Below are positions 8,462-18,433 of a stretch of DNA of 50,142 bases, one piece after another. Each line of letters starts with the position of its first letter. The first letter of the stretch is position 1. Source of the DNA: Chloroflexota bacterium (GTDB lineage: Bacteria > Chloroflexota > Anaerolineae > Aggregatilineales > Phototrophicaceae); assembly GCA_011523705.1 (NCBI GenBank), contig WTGC01000064.1, positions 1 to 50,142 on the forward strand. The letters run 5' to 3'. The notes under the pieces are model-generated. The model did no database searches and was not told the origin of the DNA. It saw only the letters and a list, made by a program, of their open reading frames with translations. Made by a program: the position numbers and the translations under genes.

Positions 8462-9091
8462 ATGCAGTTTCCAGTGATGGATAGCGCCGGACGGGAAGTG
8501 TCGCAGGTTGAGCTGCCGGCCGATGTCTTTGAAGCGAAGATCAACGTCGGTCTGATGCACCAGGCCTACGTTCGCCAAATGGCTAATGCGCGCCAGGGAT
8601 CGCATAACACGCGCTCCCGCAGCGAGATTCGAGCCACCGGCGCGAAATGGTACCGCCAGAAAGGCAGCGGACGCGCCCGGCATGGCGCCCAGAGCGCGCC
8701 AATTTTCGTCGGCGGCGGCTTGGCGCATGGTCCCAAACCGCGCGATTACAGCAAGAAGATGCCGAAGAAGATGCGGCGCGGCGCGATCCGATCCACCTTG
8801 AGCGCCCTGGTTCGCGATGAGCAGTTGGTGATCCTGGACAATCTGGACATGGAAGCGCCAAAGACGAAGGTGATGCGCGACTTGCTCGAGACCCTGGTGG
8901 GCGGGCAATCGGCGCTGGTGGTGGTGGCGGGCGAGCAGAAGGCCGTGCGCAAGAGCATCAGCAACCTGCCAAACGCGCACTCGATTATTGCCAATAATCT
9001 CAACATTCGGGATTTGCTCAAGTACGATCGGGTGATCATAACGCTGGACGCGCTCGAAGTCGTGAAGAGCATTTGGGGGATGGGAGACTGA
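8462..9091 (+). CDS. rplD: 50S ribosomal protein L4
   Basis: 209-residue L4, a globular 23S-binding domain with a long loop lining the exit tunnel. The loop is recognisable at [26 protein letters not shown], where macrolide-resistance changes map. Length is normal. In gamma-proteobacteria L4 represses the S10 operon; whether it does here is unknown. ATG 8462 follows GGGGAG. rplW starts one base after its stop. Confidence 0.96.
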   Translation: MQFPVMDSAGREVSQVELPADVFEAKINVGLMHQAYVRQMANARQGSHNTRSRSEIRATGAKWYRQKGSGRARHGAQSAPIFVGGGLAHGPKPRDYSKKMPKKMRRGAIRSTLSALVRDEQLVILDNLDMEAPKTKVMRDLLETLVGGQSALVVVAGEQKAVRKSISNLPNAHSIIANNLNIRDLLKYDRVIITLDALEVVKSIWGMGD

Positions 9092-9092
9092 C

Positions 9093-9395
9093 ATGCCCGA
9101 GCTTCATCTCTACGATATCATTCGCCGCCCGGTGATCACGGAAAAATCGACCGAATTGGCTGAAGGGCAGAACAAATATGTTTTCGAAGTGGCGCGCGAA
9201 GCCAACAAAATCCAGGTGAAAGAAGCGGTTGAAGAAATTTTCGACCTGGAAGGCAAGGTCATCAAAGTGAATACCATGATCATGCCGGCCAAGCGCGGAC
9301 GCCGGGGCCGCAATACCTACATCCGGTCGCGCGCCTGGAAAAAGGCGGTCGTCACGCTGGAAGAGGGCGTCTCGATCGAGCTGTTCAACGTTTAG
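9093..9395 (+). CDS. rplW: 50S ribosomal protein L23
   Basis: 100-residue L23, which sits at the exit-tunnel rim and docks SRP, trigger factor and the translocon. It shows [13 protein letters not shown] at the N-terminus and the [13 protein letters not shown] loop. It starts one base after the rplD stop, so translation is probably coupled. Length is normal for bacteria. Confidence 0.96.
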   Translation: MPELHLYDIIRRPVITEKSTELAEGQNKYVFEVAREANKIQVKEAVEEIFDLEGKVIKVNTMIMPAKRGRRGRNTYIRSRAWKKAVVTLEEGVSIELFNV

Positions 9396-9409
9396 TGGGA
9401 GCATGAGCG

Positions 9410-10243
9410 ATGCCCATCAAGGTCTATAAGCCTACATCGCCCGGTCGCCGCGATATGACCGGCTATTCATTTGAAGAGATCACCAAGAGCAAGCCCGAGC
9501 GTGCGTTGACGCGCGCCTTGCGCAAGAAGGGCGGGCGGAACAACACTGGTCGCATTACCGTTCGGCATCGCGGCGGCGGGCACAAACGCCGTTATCGGTT
9601 GATTGATTTCAAGCGCAACAAGGAAGACTGCCGCGCAGGAGTCATCGCGATCGAATATGACCCCAACCGCTCGGCGCGCATCGCGCTGCTGCAATACGAA
9701 GACGGCGTCAAGAGCTATATCGTTGCGCCGATGGGAGTTCAGGTCGGCGATATGATTGGCAACGGCGCGATGAGTACGCTGCGCCCGGGGAATTGCCGCG
9801 CACTGAAAGACATTCCTTTGGGCACGGTCGTGCACAACATCGAGATGCGCCCCGGTAAGGGCGCGCAGCTGGCGAGGTCGGCGGGCACATCGGCGCAGAT
9901 CCTGGCGTCGGAAGACAAATATGTCACATTGCGATTGCCAAGCGGTGAAATGCGCATGATATTGAACACCTGCCGCGCGACGATCGGCCAAGTGGGCAAT
10001 GCCGAACACGCCAATGTCAAGTTGGGCAAAGCCGGGCGCAAGCGCTGGCTCGGCTGGCGGCCGACGGTTCGCGGCTCGGCGATGGACCCGGCCAGCCATC
10101 CCCATGGCGGCGGCGAGGGTAAAGCGGGCATCGGCATGGCGGCGCCCAAGACGCCTTGGGGCAAGAAGGCGCTGGGCGTGCGCACCAGGCGCAACAAGCG
10201 CACCAATCGATTTATCGTACGCCGCCGCGGCAAGCGCCGTTAG
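9410..10243 (+). CDS. rplB: 50S ribosomal protein L2
   Basis: 277-residue L2, required for subunit joining and for the peptidyl transferase centre. The conserved [17 protein letters not shown] segment and the [10 protein letters not shown] loop, with the His important for activity, are present. The basic C-terminus ends [16 protein letters not shown] lies shortly before ATG 9410. A 102-base spacer precedes rpsS. Confidence 0.97.
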   Translation: MPIKVYKPTSPGRRDMTGYSFEEITKSKPERALTRALRKKGGRNNTGRITVRHRGGGHKRRYRLIDFKRNKEDCRAGVIAIEYDPNRSARIALLQYEDGVKSYIVAPMGVQVGDMIGNGAMSTLRPGNCRALKDIPLGTVVHNIEMRPGKGAQLARSAGTSAQILASEDKYVTLRLPSGEMRMILNTCRATIGQVGNAEHANVKLGKAGRKRWLGWRPTVRGSAMDPASHPHGGGEGKAGIGMAAPKTPWGKKALGVRTRRNKRTNRFIVRRRGKRR

Positions 10244-10345
10244 ATCCGCGACAGCGGCAGCGCAAATTTCTGCTGAGGCTTTGCGGAAAATCAAGCTGAC
10301 TGCCTCTGATGCGAAGCGCCGATTGGCGACCGAGGAGAAAATGAC

Positions 10346-10615
10346 ATGTCACGTTCATTGAAAAAGGGCTACTACGTCAGCCCGAAGCTGCTGGAGAAAA
10401 TCGAACGGCTCAACCAGCAGAACAAGAAGCTGGTCATTCGCACCTGGAGCCGCGCCAGTACCATCTTCCCGCAGATGGTGGGGCACACGATTGCGGTGCA
10501 CGATGGCCGCCGGCACGTGCCGATATACATCACCGAAAATATGGTCGGGCACAAGCTGGGCGAGTTCGCGCCCACCCGCACCTTCCGCGGTCACATCGTG
10601 GATAGCAGGCGATAG
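10346..10615 (+). CDS. rpsS: 30S ribosomal protein S19
   Basis: 89-residue S19, a 30S head protein paired with S13. It begins [11 protein letters not shown] and carries [15 protein letters not shown] and [11 protein letters not shown], all family hallmarks. GAGGAG lies just upstream of ATG 10346. rplV follows after 11 bases. Confidence 0.97.
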   Translation: MSRSLKKGYYVSPKLLEKIERLNQQNKKLVIRTWSRASTIFPQMVGHTIAVHDGRRHVPIYITENMVGHKLGEFAPTRTFRGHIVDSRR

Positions 10616-10626
10616 GGGAGCGAGAG

Positions 10627-10971
10627 ATGGAAGTTCGCGCATTGACCAGATACCTGCCAATCTCGCCGCGAAAGCTGCGTCTCGTCTGCGACAAGGTGCG
10701 CGGGATGGATGCCCAGGAAGCCTTGATCGTTCTGGATTATATGCCGCAGAAGGGTTCCGCCTTCGTCAGCAAGACCTTGAATTCGGCGATGGCGAACGCG
10801 GCCAACAACTTTGATCTCAACCCGGACGATCTCTATGTTTCGAAGATATACGCTGGCGACGGGCCGACATTGAAGCGATTCAAAGCCGGCGCCCGCGGTC
10901 GATTTAAGCCGCGTCTGAAGCGCACGTCTCACCTCTGGGTGATTCTGGCTGAGCGAGAGGAAGATGACTAA
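10627..10971 (+). CDS. rplV: 50S ribosomal protein L22
   Basis: 114-residue L22, a tunnel-lining protein. It starts MEVRALTRYLPISPRKLRL and the beta-hairpin ends near KRTSHLWVILAEREE. Length is normal. GGGGAG precedes ATG 10627, and its stop overlaps the rpsC start by one base (TAATG), implying coupled translation. Confidence 0.95.
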   Translation: MEVRALTRYLPISPRKLRLVCDKVRGMDAQEALIVLDYMPQKGSAFVSKTLNSAMANAANNFDLNPDDLYVSKIYAGDGPTLKRFKAGARGRFKPRLKRTSHLWVILAEREEDD

Positions 10972-11669
10972 TGGGTCGTAAGGTACATCCAAAGGGATTC
11001 CGTCTGAAGGTTATCCGCGAATGGGACGCTCGCTGGTATGCCGAGGGCGAGCGCTATGTCAATTTGTTGATGGAAGATCGCAAAATACGAAAATACTTGA
11101 AGGCGAAGACCACGCGCGCCGGCGTCTCGCGCATTGAGATTGAGCGGCATCCCAATCAGGTCATCATCACCATCAATACGGTGCGCCCCGGCTTGATCAT
11201 CGGGCGCAAGGGCGAGGCGGTCAAAGAGCTGCGTCAACAGCTGCAGGATATGACTGGCAAGACCGTGAAAGTCGAAGTCAGCGAGATCGAAAAGCCGGAC
11301 CTGGACGCCACCCTGGTCGCCGAAAACGTAGCCTCACAGCTGGTACGGCGGATTGGGCACAGCCGGGCGATGAAGCGCGCCATCATGCAGGCGATGCGTC
11401 AAGGCGCCGGCGGGATCCGCGTCGAGGTGAGCGGGCGCCTGGGCGGCTCGGATATGGCGCGGCGCGAATGGATGTTTGACGGTCGTGTGCCGCGCAATAC
11501 CCTGCGCGCTGATATCGATTATGGCTTCGCCGAGGCGCTGACGACCTTCGGGCAGATCGGCGTCAAAGTCTGGATTTACAAGGGCGACATCCTGCCCGGC
11601 GAAGATCCCTTCAGTAGCCCGGCACAGCGCCCAGCAGACCACGGTGGGCGGCGCGGCCGCAGGAATTAG
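10971..11669 (+). CDS. rpsC: 30S ribosomal protein S3
   Basis: 232-residue S3, with an N-terminal KH domain carrying RPGLIIGRKGE (the GxxG motif) and a C-terminal domain that forms the mRNA entry channel. It begins MGRKVHPKGFRL. The tail PADHGGRRGRRN is short and Arg/Gly rich. The start overlaps the rplV stop; a 119-base spacer follows before rplP. Confidence 0.96.
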   Translation: MGRKVHPKGFRLKVIREWDARWYAEGERYVNLLMEDRKIRKYLKAKTTRAGVSRIEIERHPNQVIITINTVRPGLIIGRKGEAVKELRQQLQDMTGKTVKVEVSEIEKPDLDATLVAENVASQLVRRIGHSRAMKRAIMQAMRQGAGGIRVEVSGRLGGSDMARREWMFDGRVPRNTLRADIDYGFAEALTTFGQIGVKVWIYKGDILPGEDPFSSPAQRPADHGGRRGRRN

Positions 11670-11734
11670 ACAGGATATTCGAGCGCGTGCAGGGGGGCGG
11701 GTGGCTTGTCCCAAAGAAAGCGTGACAACTGCAC

Positions 11735-11755
11735 GGGCGAGGCGTCGACTCGCCC
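11735..11755 (+). other. Hairpin in the rpsC-rplP spacer
   Basis: GGGCGAG (11735-11741) and CTCGCCC (11749-11755) form a perfect 7-bp stem with a 7-base loop, 33 bases before rplP. There is no T-tract, so termination is not expected. Function unknown; a processing or stability element is possible. Confidence 0.35.
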
Positions 11756-11788
11756 AAATGATGCGCAACAACTGTAGGAGCATGAGCG

Positions 11789-12223
11789 ATGTTAATGCCG
11801 AAACGGAGAAAGTATAACAAGCAGATGCGCGGCCGGATGCGAGGCAAGGCGCGCCGCGGCGCCGTCGTGCAATTCGGCGATTTCGGCTTGCAGGCGCTGG
11901 AGCCGAGCTGGGTCACCAGCCGTCAGATCGAAGCTTGCCGCCGGGCGATGGTGCGCTATATCCGCCGCCGGGGCAAAGTCTGGATTCGCATCTTCCCCGA
12001 CAAACCGGTGACGCAGAAAGCGGCCGAAACGCGCATGGGCAAGGGCAAGGGTTCGGTCGAAAAATGGGTCTGCGTTGTTAAGCCGGGGCGCATCCTCTTT
12101 GAAATGAGCGGCGTACCGGAAGCTGACGCGCGGGAAGCGCTGCGGCTGGCGTCGCACAAGCTGCCGATCAAAACCAAGTTTGTCAAGCGCTTCGATCCCA
12201 TTTCCGGGCGGGAGGTCAGTTGA
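11789..12223 (+). CDS. rplP: 50S ribosomal protein L16
   Basis: 144-residue L16, which contacts the A-site and P-site tRNAs. It starts [17 protein letters not shown] and carries the [11 protein letters not shown] and [11 protein letters not shown] segments of the family. AGGAG is 9 nt before ATG 11789; the ATG at 11795 is a less likely alternative. Its TGA overlaps the rpmC ATG. Confidence 0.96.
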   Translation: MLMPKRRKYNKQMRGRMRGKARRGAVVQFGDFGLQALEPSWVTSRQIEACRRAMVRYIRRRGKVWIRIFPDKPVTQKAAETRMGKGKGSVEKWVCVVKPGRILFEMSGVPEADAREALRLASHKLPIKTKFVKRFDPISGREVS

Positions 12224-12450
12224 TGTACATGGGCGAAATCCGCGCCATGTCCACGGACGAGATCCTGGACAAGATTGAAGATCTGAAAGTTGAAATGTAT
12301 ACCTTTCGCATCCAGAGGGAATCGGGTGAATTGAAGGATACGACCCTGTTCCGCAAGACACGGCGCGATATCGCGCGGCTGAAAACGGCGCTGCGCGAAC
12401 GTGAACTGGCGGCGGAACTCGTTGCTCAAGGGGGAGAGAATGGCGAATAA
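12223..12450 (+). CDS. rpmC: 50S ribosomal protein L29
   Basis: 75-residue two-helix L29 located at the tunnel exit next to L23. It has the pattern [21 protein letters not shown] followed by the conserved [15 protein letters not shown] helix. The start ATG 12223 overlaps the rplP stop (TGATG), with GGAGG 7 nt upstream. The gene overlaps rpsQ by 11 bases. Confidence 0.92.
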   Translation: MYMGEIRAMSTDEILDKIEDLKVEMYTFRIQRESGELKDTTLFRKTRRDIARLKTALRERELAAELVAQGGENGE

Positions 12451-12688
12451 TCGCAAGCGCCTGGTCGGCACTGTTGTCAGCGACAAGATGGAAAAGACCG
12501 TTGTCGTCGCGATCGAAAATCGTAAGATGCATCCGGTGTATCACAAGGTGGTGACATCGACGAAAAAGGTGATGGCGCATGATGAGACGGGCGTCGGCAT
12601 CGGCGCGCTGGTGCGCATCGTGCAGAGCCGCCCCATCAGCAAGCGCAAGCGTTGGGTGGTCGAAGCGGTGTTGGAAGACGCGGAATAG
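12440..12688 (+). CDS. rpsQ: 30S ribosomal protein S17
   Basis: 82-residue S17, an OB-fold 16S-binding protein. The typical start is [20 protein letters not shown], and the family segments HPVYHKVV and [10 protein letters not shown] follow. ATG 12440 lies within the end of rpmC and has GGGGGAGAG just before it. Length is normal. Confidence 0.95.
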   Translation: MANNRKRLVGTVVSDKMEKTVVVAIENRKMHPVYHKVVTSTKKVMAHDETGVGIGALVRIVQSRPISKRKRWVVEAVLEDAE

Positions 12689-12744
12689 CTGGCGAACGGG
12701 GCGCAAGCTTTGAAAGCCGGCCTCTTGAATGGAGAATGACAGCG

Positions 12745-13116
12745 ATGATTCAAACGGAATCGCGTTTGAAGATAGCCGACAACAGCGGCGCGCAGGAGCT
12801 ACTGGTCATCCGCGTGCTCGGCGGCTCGAAAGTGAAATACGGCTATGTCGGCGATATCGTGGTCGGCACGGTGAAGTCCGCCAGCACGTCCGGCGGCGTC
12901 AAGAAGGGCGAGTTGGTGCGCGCTGTGATTGTGCGAACGCATAAGGAATATCGGCGAAACGACGGCTCGACAATCCGCTTCGACGACAATGCGGCGGTGG
13001 TGCTGGCGGAGGATCTGGAGAATCCCCGCGGGACGCGCGTCTTCGGCCCGGTAGCGCGTGAGTTGCGCGATAAGGGCTTCATGAAGATCGTATCGCTGGC
13101 GCCGGAAACCTTATAG
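12745..13116 (+). CDS. rplN: 50S ribosomal protein L14
   Basis: 123-residue L14 at the intersubunit bridge. It starts [19 protein letters not shown] and ends with [16 protein letters not shown], both standard. GGAGAATGAC lies upstream; earlier in-frame starts give an unrelated N-terminal tail and are rejected. Length is exactly typical (122-123 residues). Confidence 0.97.
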   Translation: MIQTESRLKIADNSGAQELLVIRVLGGSKVKYGYVGDIVVGTVKSASTSGGVKKGELVRAVIVRTHKEYRRNDGSTIRFDDNAAVVLAEDLENPRGTRVFGPVARELRDKGFMKIVSLAPETL

Positions 13117-13129
13117 GCGAGGTATTGAA

Positions 13130-13459
13130 ATGCATCGAGTGCAGCAAGGTGACACGGTTGAAGTCATCGCCGGCAAGGACAAGGGTCTGCGCGGCGAAGT
13201 CGTCCGTGTTCTGGTGAGAAAAGACCGCGTGATCGTCAATGGCGTCAACATCTTGAAGCGTCACCGAAAGGCGCGTCCGGCGCCCGGCGGGCAACAGATC
13301 CCGGCGCAGATCATCGAATTCGAAGCGCCGCTCCATCTGTCAAATGTGATGGTCGTCTGCGGCAGTTGCGACGAACGAACACGTGTCGGCTATCGCCGGC
13401 AAGACGATGGTTATAAGACGCGCTATTGCAAGAAGTGTGACAGCGCCATTGAGTCGTAG
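13130..13459 (+). CDS. rplX: 50S ribosomal protein L24
   Basis: 109-residue L24, an assembly initiator with an N-terminal KOW motif (GDTVEVIAGKDKGLRGEV). The C-terminal half has CGSC and CKKC pairs, a likely zinc ribbon seen in many bacterial L24 proteins. It is 13 bases after rplN and 16 before rplE. Confidence 0.95.
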   Translation: MHRVQQGDTVEVIAGKDKGLRGEVVRVLVRKDRVIVNGVNILKRHRKARPAPGGQQIPAQIIEFEAPLHLSNVMVVCGSCDERTRVGYRRQDDGYKTRYCKKCDSAIES

Positions 13460-13475
13460 CGGAGCGAGGTGAATT

Positions 13476-14018
13476 GTGGAAAACCGAATGTACACTCGCT
13501 ATATGGAAGAAGTCGTGCCGACCTTAACGGCGGAATTCGGCTATACCAATACGATGCAGGTGCCGACGATCAGCAAGATCACTCTGAATGTTGGTGTTGG
13601 CGAGGCGATTGACGAGCCGCGGTCCCTGGATGGCGCCGTGGAGGACTTGAAAGTCATCACCGGGCAGCAGCCGGTCATCACCAAAGCCAAGAAAAGCATC
13701 GCCACCTATAAGTTGCGCGAAGGGCGCGCGATCGGCGTCAAAGTGACCTTGCGCAAAGAGCGGATGTGGTCGCTCTATGACCGCTTGGTCAACATCGCCT
13801 TGCCCAGGATTCGGGACTTTCGCGGTGTTTCCGCCAAGCTGGACGGGCGCGGCAACCTCACGGTTGGCTTGCGGGAGCAGCTTGTCTTCCCGGAAATCGA
13901 CTTCGACAAGATCGACAAGGTCCGTGGTATGGAAGTGACGATCGTCACCACGGCCAAAACGGACGAAGAGGGCCGCCGGCTGCTGTCGCTGCTCGGCATG
14001 CCCTTCCAGGGAAACTAG
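13476..14018 (+). CDS. rplE: 50S ribosomal protein L5
   Basis: 180-residue L5, which binds 5S rRNA and contacts P-site tRNA. Family segments are [32 protein letters not shown] and the C-terminal [16 protein letters not shown]. The start is taken as GTG 13476, giving [18 protein letters not shown] 13488 is the alternative. The Shine-Dalgarno (GGAG at 13461 or GAGGTGA at 13466) is not ideally spaced for either. Confidence 0.95.
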   Translation: MENRMYTRYMEEVVPTLTAEFGYTNTMQVPTISKITLNVGVGEAIDEPRSLDGAVEDLKVITGQQPVITKAKKSIATYKLREGRAIGVKVTLRKERMWSLYDRLVNIALPRIRDFRGVSAKLDGRGNLTVGLREQLVFPEIDFDKIDKVRGMEVTIVTTAKTDEEGRRLLSLLGMPFQGN

Positions 14019-14027
14019 AGGGAGTAT

Positions 14028-14210
14028 ATGGCGAAGAAATGCATGCAATATCGGGAGCAGCGGCGCAAATACGCGGTTCGCGTACGCCATCGCTGCAAGG
14101 TTTGCGGGCGCCCGCGTGGATATATCCGCCGCTTCGGCTTGTGCCGGATTTGCTTCCGCGAGATGGCGCTCAATGGCGAGATTCCCGGCGTTGTGAAGTC
14201 GAGCTGGTAG
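14028..14210 (+). CDS. rpsN: 30S ribosomal protein S14, zinc-binding type
   Basis: 60-residue short S14 (type Z). Two CxxC pairs, CKVC and CRIC, form the Zn site, and the end [11 protein letters not shown] is diagnostic. Zinc-free S14 paralogs are about 100 residues. GGGAG is 5 nt upstream of ATG 14028. rpsH follows after 12 bases. Confidence 0.97.
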   Translation: MAKKCMQYREQRRKYAVRVRHRCKVCGRPRGYIRRFGLCRICFREMALNGEIPGVVKSSW

Positions 14211-14222
14211 GAGGCGGCGAAA

Positions 14223-14636
14223 GTGTCTAATGTAACGAACGATCCAATTGCCGATATGTTGACGCGCATTCGCAACGCATTGACGCGAGGCATGACCGAG
14301 GTTGTCGTGCCCAAAAGCACGATCAAGATTGAAATCGCCCGCATCCTGAAGGAAGAGGGTTATATCGAGGATTATTCGATCGGGGACGAAAGCCCCATTC
14401 CGCTGATCAAGGTCCAGCTGAAATACTTTGGAACCCGGCGCGACCGGCGGCCCGTCATCACTCAGCTCAAGCGGATCAGCAAGCCGGGGCGGCGCGTTTA
14501 TCGCAAACGGCGGGAGTTGCCCATCGTTTTGAGCGGCACCGGCATTGCGATCGTGACGACGCCCAAGGGCGTCATGACCGCGCAGCAGGCGCGCCGCGAT
14601 GGCGTCGGTGGCGAAGTGCTCTGTTACGTCTGGTGA
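14223..14636 (+). CDS. rpsH: 30S ribosomal protein S8
   Basis: 137-residue S8, a central-domain 16S binder. The start is GTG 14223, giving SNVTNDPIADMLTRIRNAL, and the end is ARRDGVGGEVLCYVW, both hallmarks. GGAGG lies upstream. In E. coli S8 represses the spc operon; no obvious S8 target was identified here. Confidence 0.96.
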   Translation: MSNVTNDPIADMLTRIRNALTRGMTEVVVPKSTIKIEIARILKEEGYIEDYSIGDESPIPLIKVQLKYFGTRRDRRPVITQLKRISKPGRRVYRKRRELPIVLSGTGIAIVTTPKGVMTAQQARRDGVGGEVLCYVW

Positions 14637-14652
14637 CGGAAAGGGAATTGAC

Positions 14653-15201
14653 ATGTCTCGCGTTGGGCAGCAGCCCGTGCAGTTACCCGACAAGGTGACT
14701 GCGACAATCGATAGAAACTCGGTCACGATCGCTGGACCCAAAGGCGAGCTTTCGCAAGACTTCAGTCCGGAACTGACGATCAGACAAGACAATGGGTCCA
14801 TCGTCGTGGAGCGTCCATCGGACCTGCGTCATCACAAGGCGCTGCATGGTCTGACGCGAGCCCTGGTGTCCAACATGGTTATCGGGGTATCCGAGGGATT
14901 CCGCAAAACGCTGGAGATTCAGGGCGTCGGTTACCAAGCCACGATGCAAGGAAAGAACTTGCAGCTTCGGCTGGGGCATTCGCATGATGTGATCGTAGAG
15001 CCGCCAGCGGACATCACCTTCGAGGTGCCGCAAGAATCGCGCGGCACGATCATCCATGTGGATGGCATCGACAAGCAAGTGGTTGGACAGGTGGCGGCGG
15101 ATATCCGTGGCTGGCGTCCGCCCGAGCCCTACAAGGGCAAGGGTGTGCGTTACCTGGGTGAATATGTGCGCCGCAAAGCTGGCAAAGCGGGCAAACGCTA
15201 A
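14653..15201 (+). CDS. rplF: 50S ribosomal protein L6
   Basis: 182-residue L6 with two homologous alpha/beta domains. It begins MSRVGQQPVQLPDKV and ends with the conserved RPPEPYKGKGVRY and RKAGKAGKR segments. ATG 14653 is chosen because upstream in-frame starts lie inside rpsH. Length is normal. Confidence 0.96.
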   Translation: MSRVGQQPVQLPDKVTATIDRNSVTIAGPKGELSQDFSPELTIRQDNGSIVVERPSDLRHHKALHGLTRALVSNMVIGVSEGFRKTLEIQGVGYQATMQGKNLQLRLGHSHDVIVEPPADITFEVPQESRGTIIHVDGIDKQVVGQVAADIRGWRPPEPYKGKGVRYLGEYVRRKAGKAGKR

Positions 15202-15249
15202 TTGGCAAGCTTTCCAATCGCAGGATTGGCTTGGCAGAGGAAAGAGAAG

Positions 15250-15624
15250 ATGGCTGATATCACTGGTCGAAAGAAATACCTGGCGCGCAAGCGTCGACAT
15301 CGGCGCGTGCGCAAGAAGATATCCGGCACGGCGGCGCGCCCGCGCATGAATGTGTACCGCAGCAATCGCCATGTCTTCGTTCAGGTGATTGACGATGTAA
15401 AGGGGCGAACGCTAGTGTCTTGCTCGACGATTGACAAGACGCTGGCGTCTCAATTGGGCGAGATGAAAAAGGTGGACGCGGCGAAACTCGTCGGGCAGAC
15501 GGTGGCTTCGCGCGCGAAGGAAGCGGGCATCGAAACGGTCGTCTTTGATCGGGGCGGATTCCGCTTCACCGGGCGGGTGGCGGCCGTGGCTGAGGGCGCT
15601 CGCGAAGCCGGTTTGCGATTATAG
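15250..15624 (+). CDS. rplR: 50S ribosomal protein L18
   Basis: 124-residue L18, a 5S rRNA binder in the central protuberance. The basic N-terminus ([20 protein letters not shown]) precedes [20 protein letters not shown] and the end [22 protein letters not shown] sits before ATG 15250. Length is normal. Confidence 0.95.
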   Translation: MADITGRKKYLARKRRHRRVRKKISGTAARPRMNVYRSNRHVFVQVIDDVKGRTLVSCSTIDKTLASQLGEMKKVDAAKLVGQTVASRAKEAGIETVVFDRGGFRFTGRVAAVAEGAREAGLRL

Positions 15625-15639
15625 GCGTGGAGATAGAAT

Positions 15640-16203
15640 ATGGCTGAAAGAAGAAGACGGGATTCACGCAGAAATCAAGAAGAGCGCGATGATTTTGACG
15701 AGCGCGTCGTCGATATTCGCCGCGTCGCCAAAGTCATCAAGGGCGGACGCCGTTTCGCCTTCCGCACCGTCGTGGTCGTGGGCGACAATCGCGGCAATGT
15801 CGGCATCGGCATCGGCAAGGCGCGCGCCGTGCCGGATAGCATCCGCAAGGCGGCGGAGCGGGCGCGGCGCAATATCCAGGGCGTGGCTCTTTCCGGCACG
15901 ACGATCCCATATACGGTAACCGGACGGCATGGCGGCGCGCGCGTGTTGCTGAAGCCGGCCGCGCCGGGCACGGGCGTCATCGCCGGTGGCGGTGTGCGCG
16001 CGGTTTTGGAAGTCGTAGGCGTTCGCAATATCTTGACCAAGAGCCAGGGCAGCGCCAATCTGCTCAATGTCACGATGGCAACGCTGGACGCGCTGAACCA
16101 GCTCCGCAGCGCCGAGCAACTGGCGGACATGCGCGGCAAGCGCGTTCATGAAGTGGCGCCCTTCTGGGAGCGTCGTACGGAACGGAGCGCTGAGAATGTC
16201 TAA
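15640..16203 (+). CDS. rpsE: 30S ribosomal protein S5
   Basis: 187-residue S5 with an N-terminal dsRBD-like domain ([21 protein letters not shown]) and the C-terminal [18 protein letters not shown] segment. It contributes to decoding accuracy and the mRNA entry helicase. A short charged N-terminal extension ([15 protein letters not shown]) is present. Its 3' end overlaps rpmD by 8 bases. Confidence 0.96.
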   Translation: MAERRRRDSRRNQEERDDFDERVVDIRRVAKVIKGGRRFAFRTVVVVGDNRGNVGIGIGKARAVPDSIRKAAERARRNIQGVALSGTTIPYTVTGRHGGARVLLKPAAPGTGVIAGGGVRAVLEVVGVRNILTKSQGSANLLNVTMATLDALNQLRSAEQLADMRGKRVHEVAPFWERRTERSAENV

Positions 16204-16399
16204 GAGCGGCGGCAAGATGCTGAAAATCACGCTGGTCAAGAGCCCGATTGGCTACAACCATAGGCAGAAGGCGACGATCAAATCGCTCGGATTGCGCCGG
16301 ATGAGCCAGAGCGTCTTGATCGGCGACGCGCCCCAGATTCGCGGCATGGTCGCCAAAGTTAGTCATCTGGTGAAAGTCGAAGAGGTCGAAGCAGAATGA
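16196..16399 (+). CDS. rpmD: 50S ribosomal protein L30
   Basis: 67-residue L30. The core [20 protein letters not shown] and [14 protein letters not shown] are typical. An 8-residue leader (MSKSGGKM) precedes the usual start, and an internal ATG at 16217 could also serve. The gene overlaps rpsE at its start and rplO by ATGA at its end. Confidence 0.93.
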   Translation: MSKSGGKMLKITLVKSPIGYNHRQKATIKSLGLRRMSQSVLIGDAPQIRGMVAKVSHLVKVEEVEAE

Positions 16400-16926
16400 A
16401 ATTGCATGATTTGAAGCCCGACCTAGGCTCAAAACGCAGGCGCAAGCGCGTCGGCCGTGGCATCGCCGCGGGCCAAGGCAAGACCGCCGGGCGCGGCCAC
16501 AAGGGCCAGGGCGCTCGCAGCGGCGGCAGCGGCAAGGGACCCTACTTCGAGGGCGGTCAGTTGCCCTTGGTGCGCCGCTTGCCATTCAAACGCGGCTTCA
16601 CCAATATCTTCGCCATCCATTATCAGGAAGTGAATGTGGATATGCTGGAGGCGCGCTTCGAGGATGGCGCGGTCGTCAATGGCGCGTCGCTTCTCGCGGC
16701 TGGCTTGGTGCGGAAAGCCGATGAACCGATCAAGGTGCTCGGTCGCGGCGACTTGAGCAAGCGGCTGGAAGTGCATGCCAATAAGTTCAGCAAGAGCGCG
16801 GCAGAGAAAATCGAGAGTGCCGGCGGCAGTGTCCACGCGCATGCCTTGAAAGTGATCGGCGCGCGCGCGACCGTCAAGCGGCTGCGCAAGGCGGATATGG
16901 AACGCCTCTACGGCGATGCCGACTGA
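16396..16926 (+). CDS. rplO: 50S ribosomal protein L15
   Basis: 176-residue L15. The N-terminus [18 protein letters not shown] and the Gly-rich RNA-binding stretch [19 protein letters not shown] are diagnostic. The globular C-terminal domain ends near [12 protein letters not shown], somewhat longer than E. coli L15 (144). ATGA overlap with rpmD suggests coupling. Confidence 0.95.
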   Translation: MKLHDLKPDLGSKRRRKRVGRGIAAGQGKTAGRGHKGQGARSGGSGKGPYFEGGQLPLVRRLPFKRGFTNIFAIHYQEVNVDMLEARFEDGAVVNGASLLAAGLVRKADEPIKVLGRGDLSKRLEVHANKFSKSAAEKIESAGGSVHAHALKVIGARATVKRLRKADMERLYGDAD

Positions 16927-16973
16927 GGAGCGCTTGGATCGAGCCGTCTCAAACAGAACGCTTCAAGCCGCTC

Positions 16974-17003
16974 TTGCGTATATGGAATAGCGGCGGCTAT
17001 AAA
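16974..17003 (+). promoter_or_regulatory. Possible internal promoter for secY
   Basis: TTGCGT (16974-16979) and TATAAA (16998-17003) are 18 nt apart in the 136-base gap between rplO and secY. The predicted start near 17010 leaves a leader of about 50 nt. It could boost secY independently of the upstream operon. Confidence 0.45.
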
Positions 17004-17062
17004 TGTGCGCGGCTGATTCGGCGGCGTCGCTGCCTTGCTATGAATGATGAGGTACAGATTCT

Positions 17063-18409
17063 ATGATTCAAGCATTGAAAAACGCATGGCGCCTGCCGGA
17101 TGTGCGCAACAAGCTGCTTTTCACCGTCTTCATTTTGATTGTCTATCAGTTCGCCGCGCATGTGCCGGTGGTCGGCGTCGATCGCAATGTTCTGCGGCAA
17201 GTCTTCGAAAGCGGCAGCAGCGCTGGCAACTTGATCCAGGTGATGAATCTGCTATCTGGCGGTGCGGTCGCCAATTTCAGCGTGATCGCCAACGGCGTAT
17301 ATCCCTACATCACCGCCTCGATTATCTTCCAGTTGTTGGTGCCGATCGTGCCAGCGCTCGAGCGCATCCAGCGTGAACCGGGCGGACAGGAAAAGATCCA
17401 GCGCTACACCTACTATGTGGCGATCCCGATGGCGGTTTTGCAGGCGCTGGGGCAGATCAGCATATTCAACCTGGCGACGGGAACGGGCGCGGAGATCATC
17501 CCCGGTTTCGGATTCGGCTTGGGCAGCAATTTGCTGCTGACCGTGTCGGTGCTGACGACCATGACAGCGGGCACGATGTTCGCAATCTGGCTCGGCGAAT
17601 TGATTACCGAGCAGGGCATCGGCAACGGCATCTCGATCATCATCTTCGCCGGCATCGTCGCGCAGGCGCCGCAAAACTTGATTCGCTTGCTGACGCAGCA
17701 GCCCGATCGGAGCATTTACAATCTGGTCTTGTTTATCGTCATCACGGTCTTGAGCGTGCTCGCGGTCGTCGTGATACAAGAAGGCGTACGGCGTATTCCG
17801 GTTCAGTATGGCCGCCGTGTGCGCGGCAATCGTCAATTCGCTCAGCAAGACAGCTTCATTCCACTACGCGTCAATCCGGTCGGCATGATCCCGCTCATCT
17901 TCGCCCAGTCGATCATCACCTTTCCTGCCATCATCGCCAGCCTATTCCCGCCAGGCGTCGTCGGCAATACGATTCAAACCACCTTCGGCAATCAACAGGG
18001 CTTGCTTTATTGGGGCACTTTCTTCCTGATGACGGTCGGCTTCACCTTCTTCTACGCCGAGGTGATGGTGGGAAATCAGAATCTGGCGGAGACGCTGCAG
18101 CGCAATGGCGGCTTCATCCCGGGAATCCGCCCGGGCAAGCGCACTGAGGACTACATCAAGAGCACGACGCGGCGCATCACCTTCGTTGGCGCGTTCTTCC
18201 TGGGGGTGATCGCGATTATTCCCGGCATGGTCGACCTGGTGAATCGCATCATTTTCCCCTTGGAAGCCTCCGCATCAGGCGCCGTCATTAACGCCGGTCT
18301 GGTCATTTCCGGTTCCGGCTTGATCATCGTCGTCGGCGTCGTCATTGACACAATGCGGCAACTCGAAGCGCAACTGGTGATGCGGAATTACGAAGGATTC
18401 ATGCGCTAG
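17063..18409 (+). CDS. secY: Protein translocase subunit SecY
   Basis: 448-residue integral membrane protein with ten predicted helices, forming the protein-conducting channel with SecE and SecG. Seen: N-terminal amphipathic MIQALKNAWRLPDVRNKL; the plug region after TM1 (NLIQVMNLLSGGAVANFSV); LGELITEQGIGNGIS; QEGVRRIPVQYGRR in the SecA-binding cytosolic loop; and GFIPGIRPGKRTEDY. Length is normal. GAGG lies upstream of ATG 17063. The gene ends at a strong terminator. Confidence 0.97.
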   Translation: MIQALKNAWRLPDVRNKLLFTVFILIVYQFAAHVPVVGVDRNVLRQVFESGSSAGNLIQVMNLLSGGAVANFSVIANGVYPYITASIIFQLLVPIVPALERIQREPGGQEKIQRYTYYVAIPMAVLQALGQISIFNLATGTGAEIIPGFGFGLGSNLLLTVSVLTTMTAGTMFAIWLGELITEQGIGNGISIIIFAGIVAQAPQNLIRLLTQQPDRSIYNLVLFIVITVLSVLAVVVIQEGVRRIPVQYGRRVRGNRQFAQQDSFIPLRVNPVGMIPLIFAQSIITFPAIIASLFPPGVVGNTIQTTFGNQQGLLYWGTFFLMTVGFTFFYAEVMVGNQNLAETLQRNGGFIPGIRPGKRTEDYIKSTTRRITFVGAFFLGVIAIIPGMVDLVNRIIFPLEASASGAVINAGLVISGSGLIIVVGVVIDTMRQLEAQLVMRNYEGFMR

Positions 18410-18433
18410 TTCAATTCTCTGAGCCGATTCGAA

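Noticed and set aside
13524..14801. 425-codon minus-strand frame across rplE, rpsN and rpsH
   Set aside because: It spans three certain ribosomal-protein genes on the opposite strand and their spacers; composition artefact.
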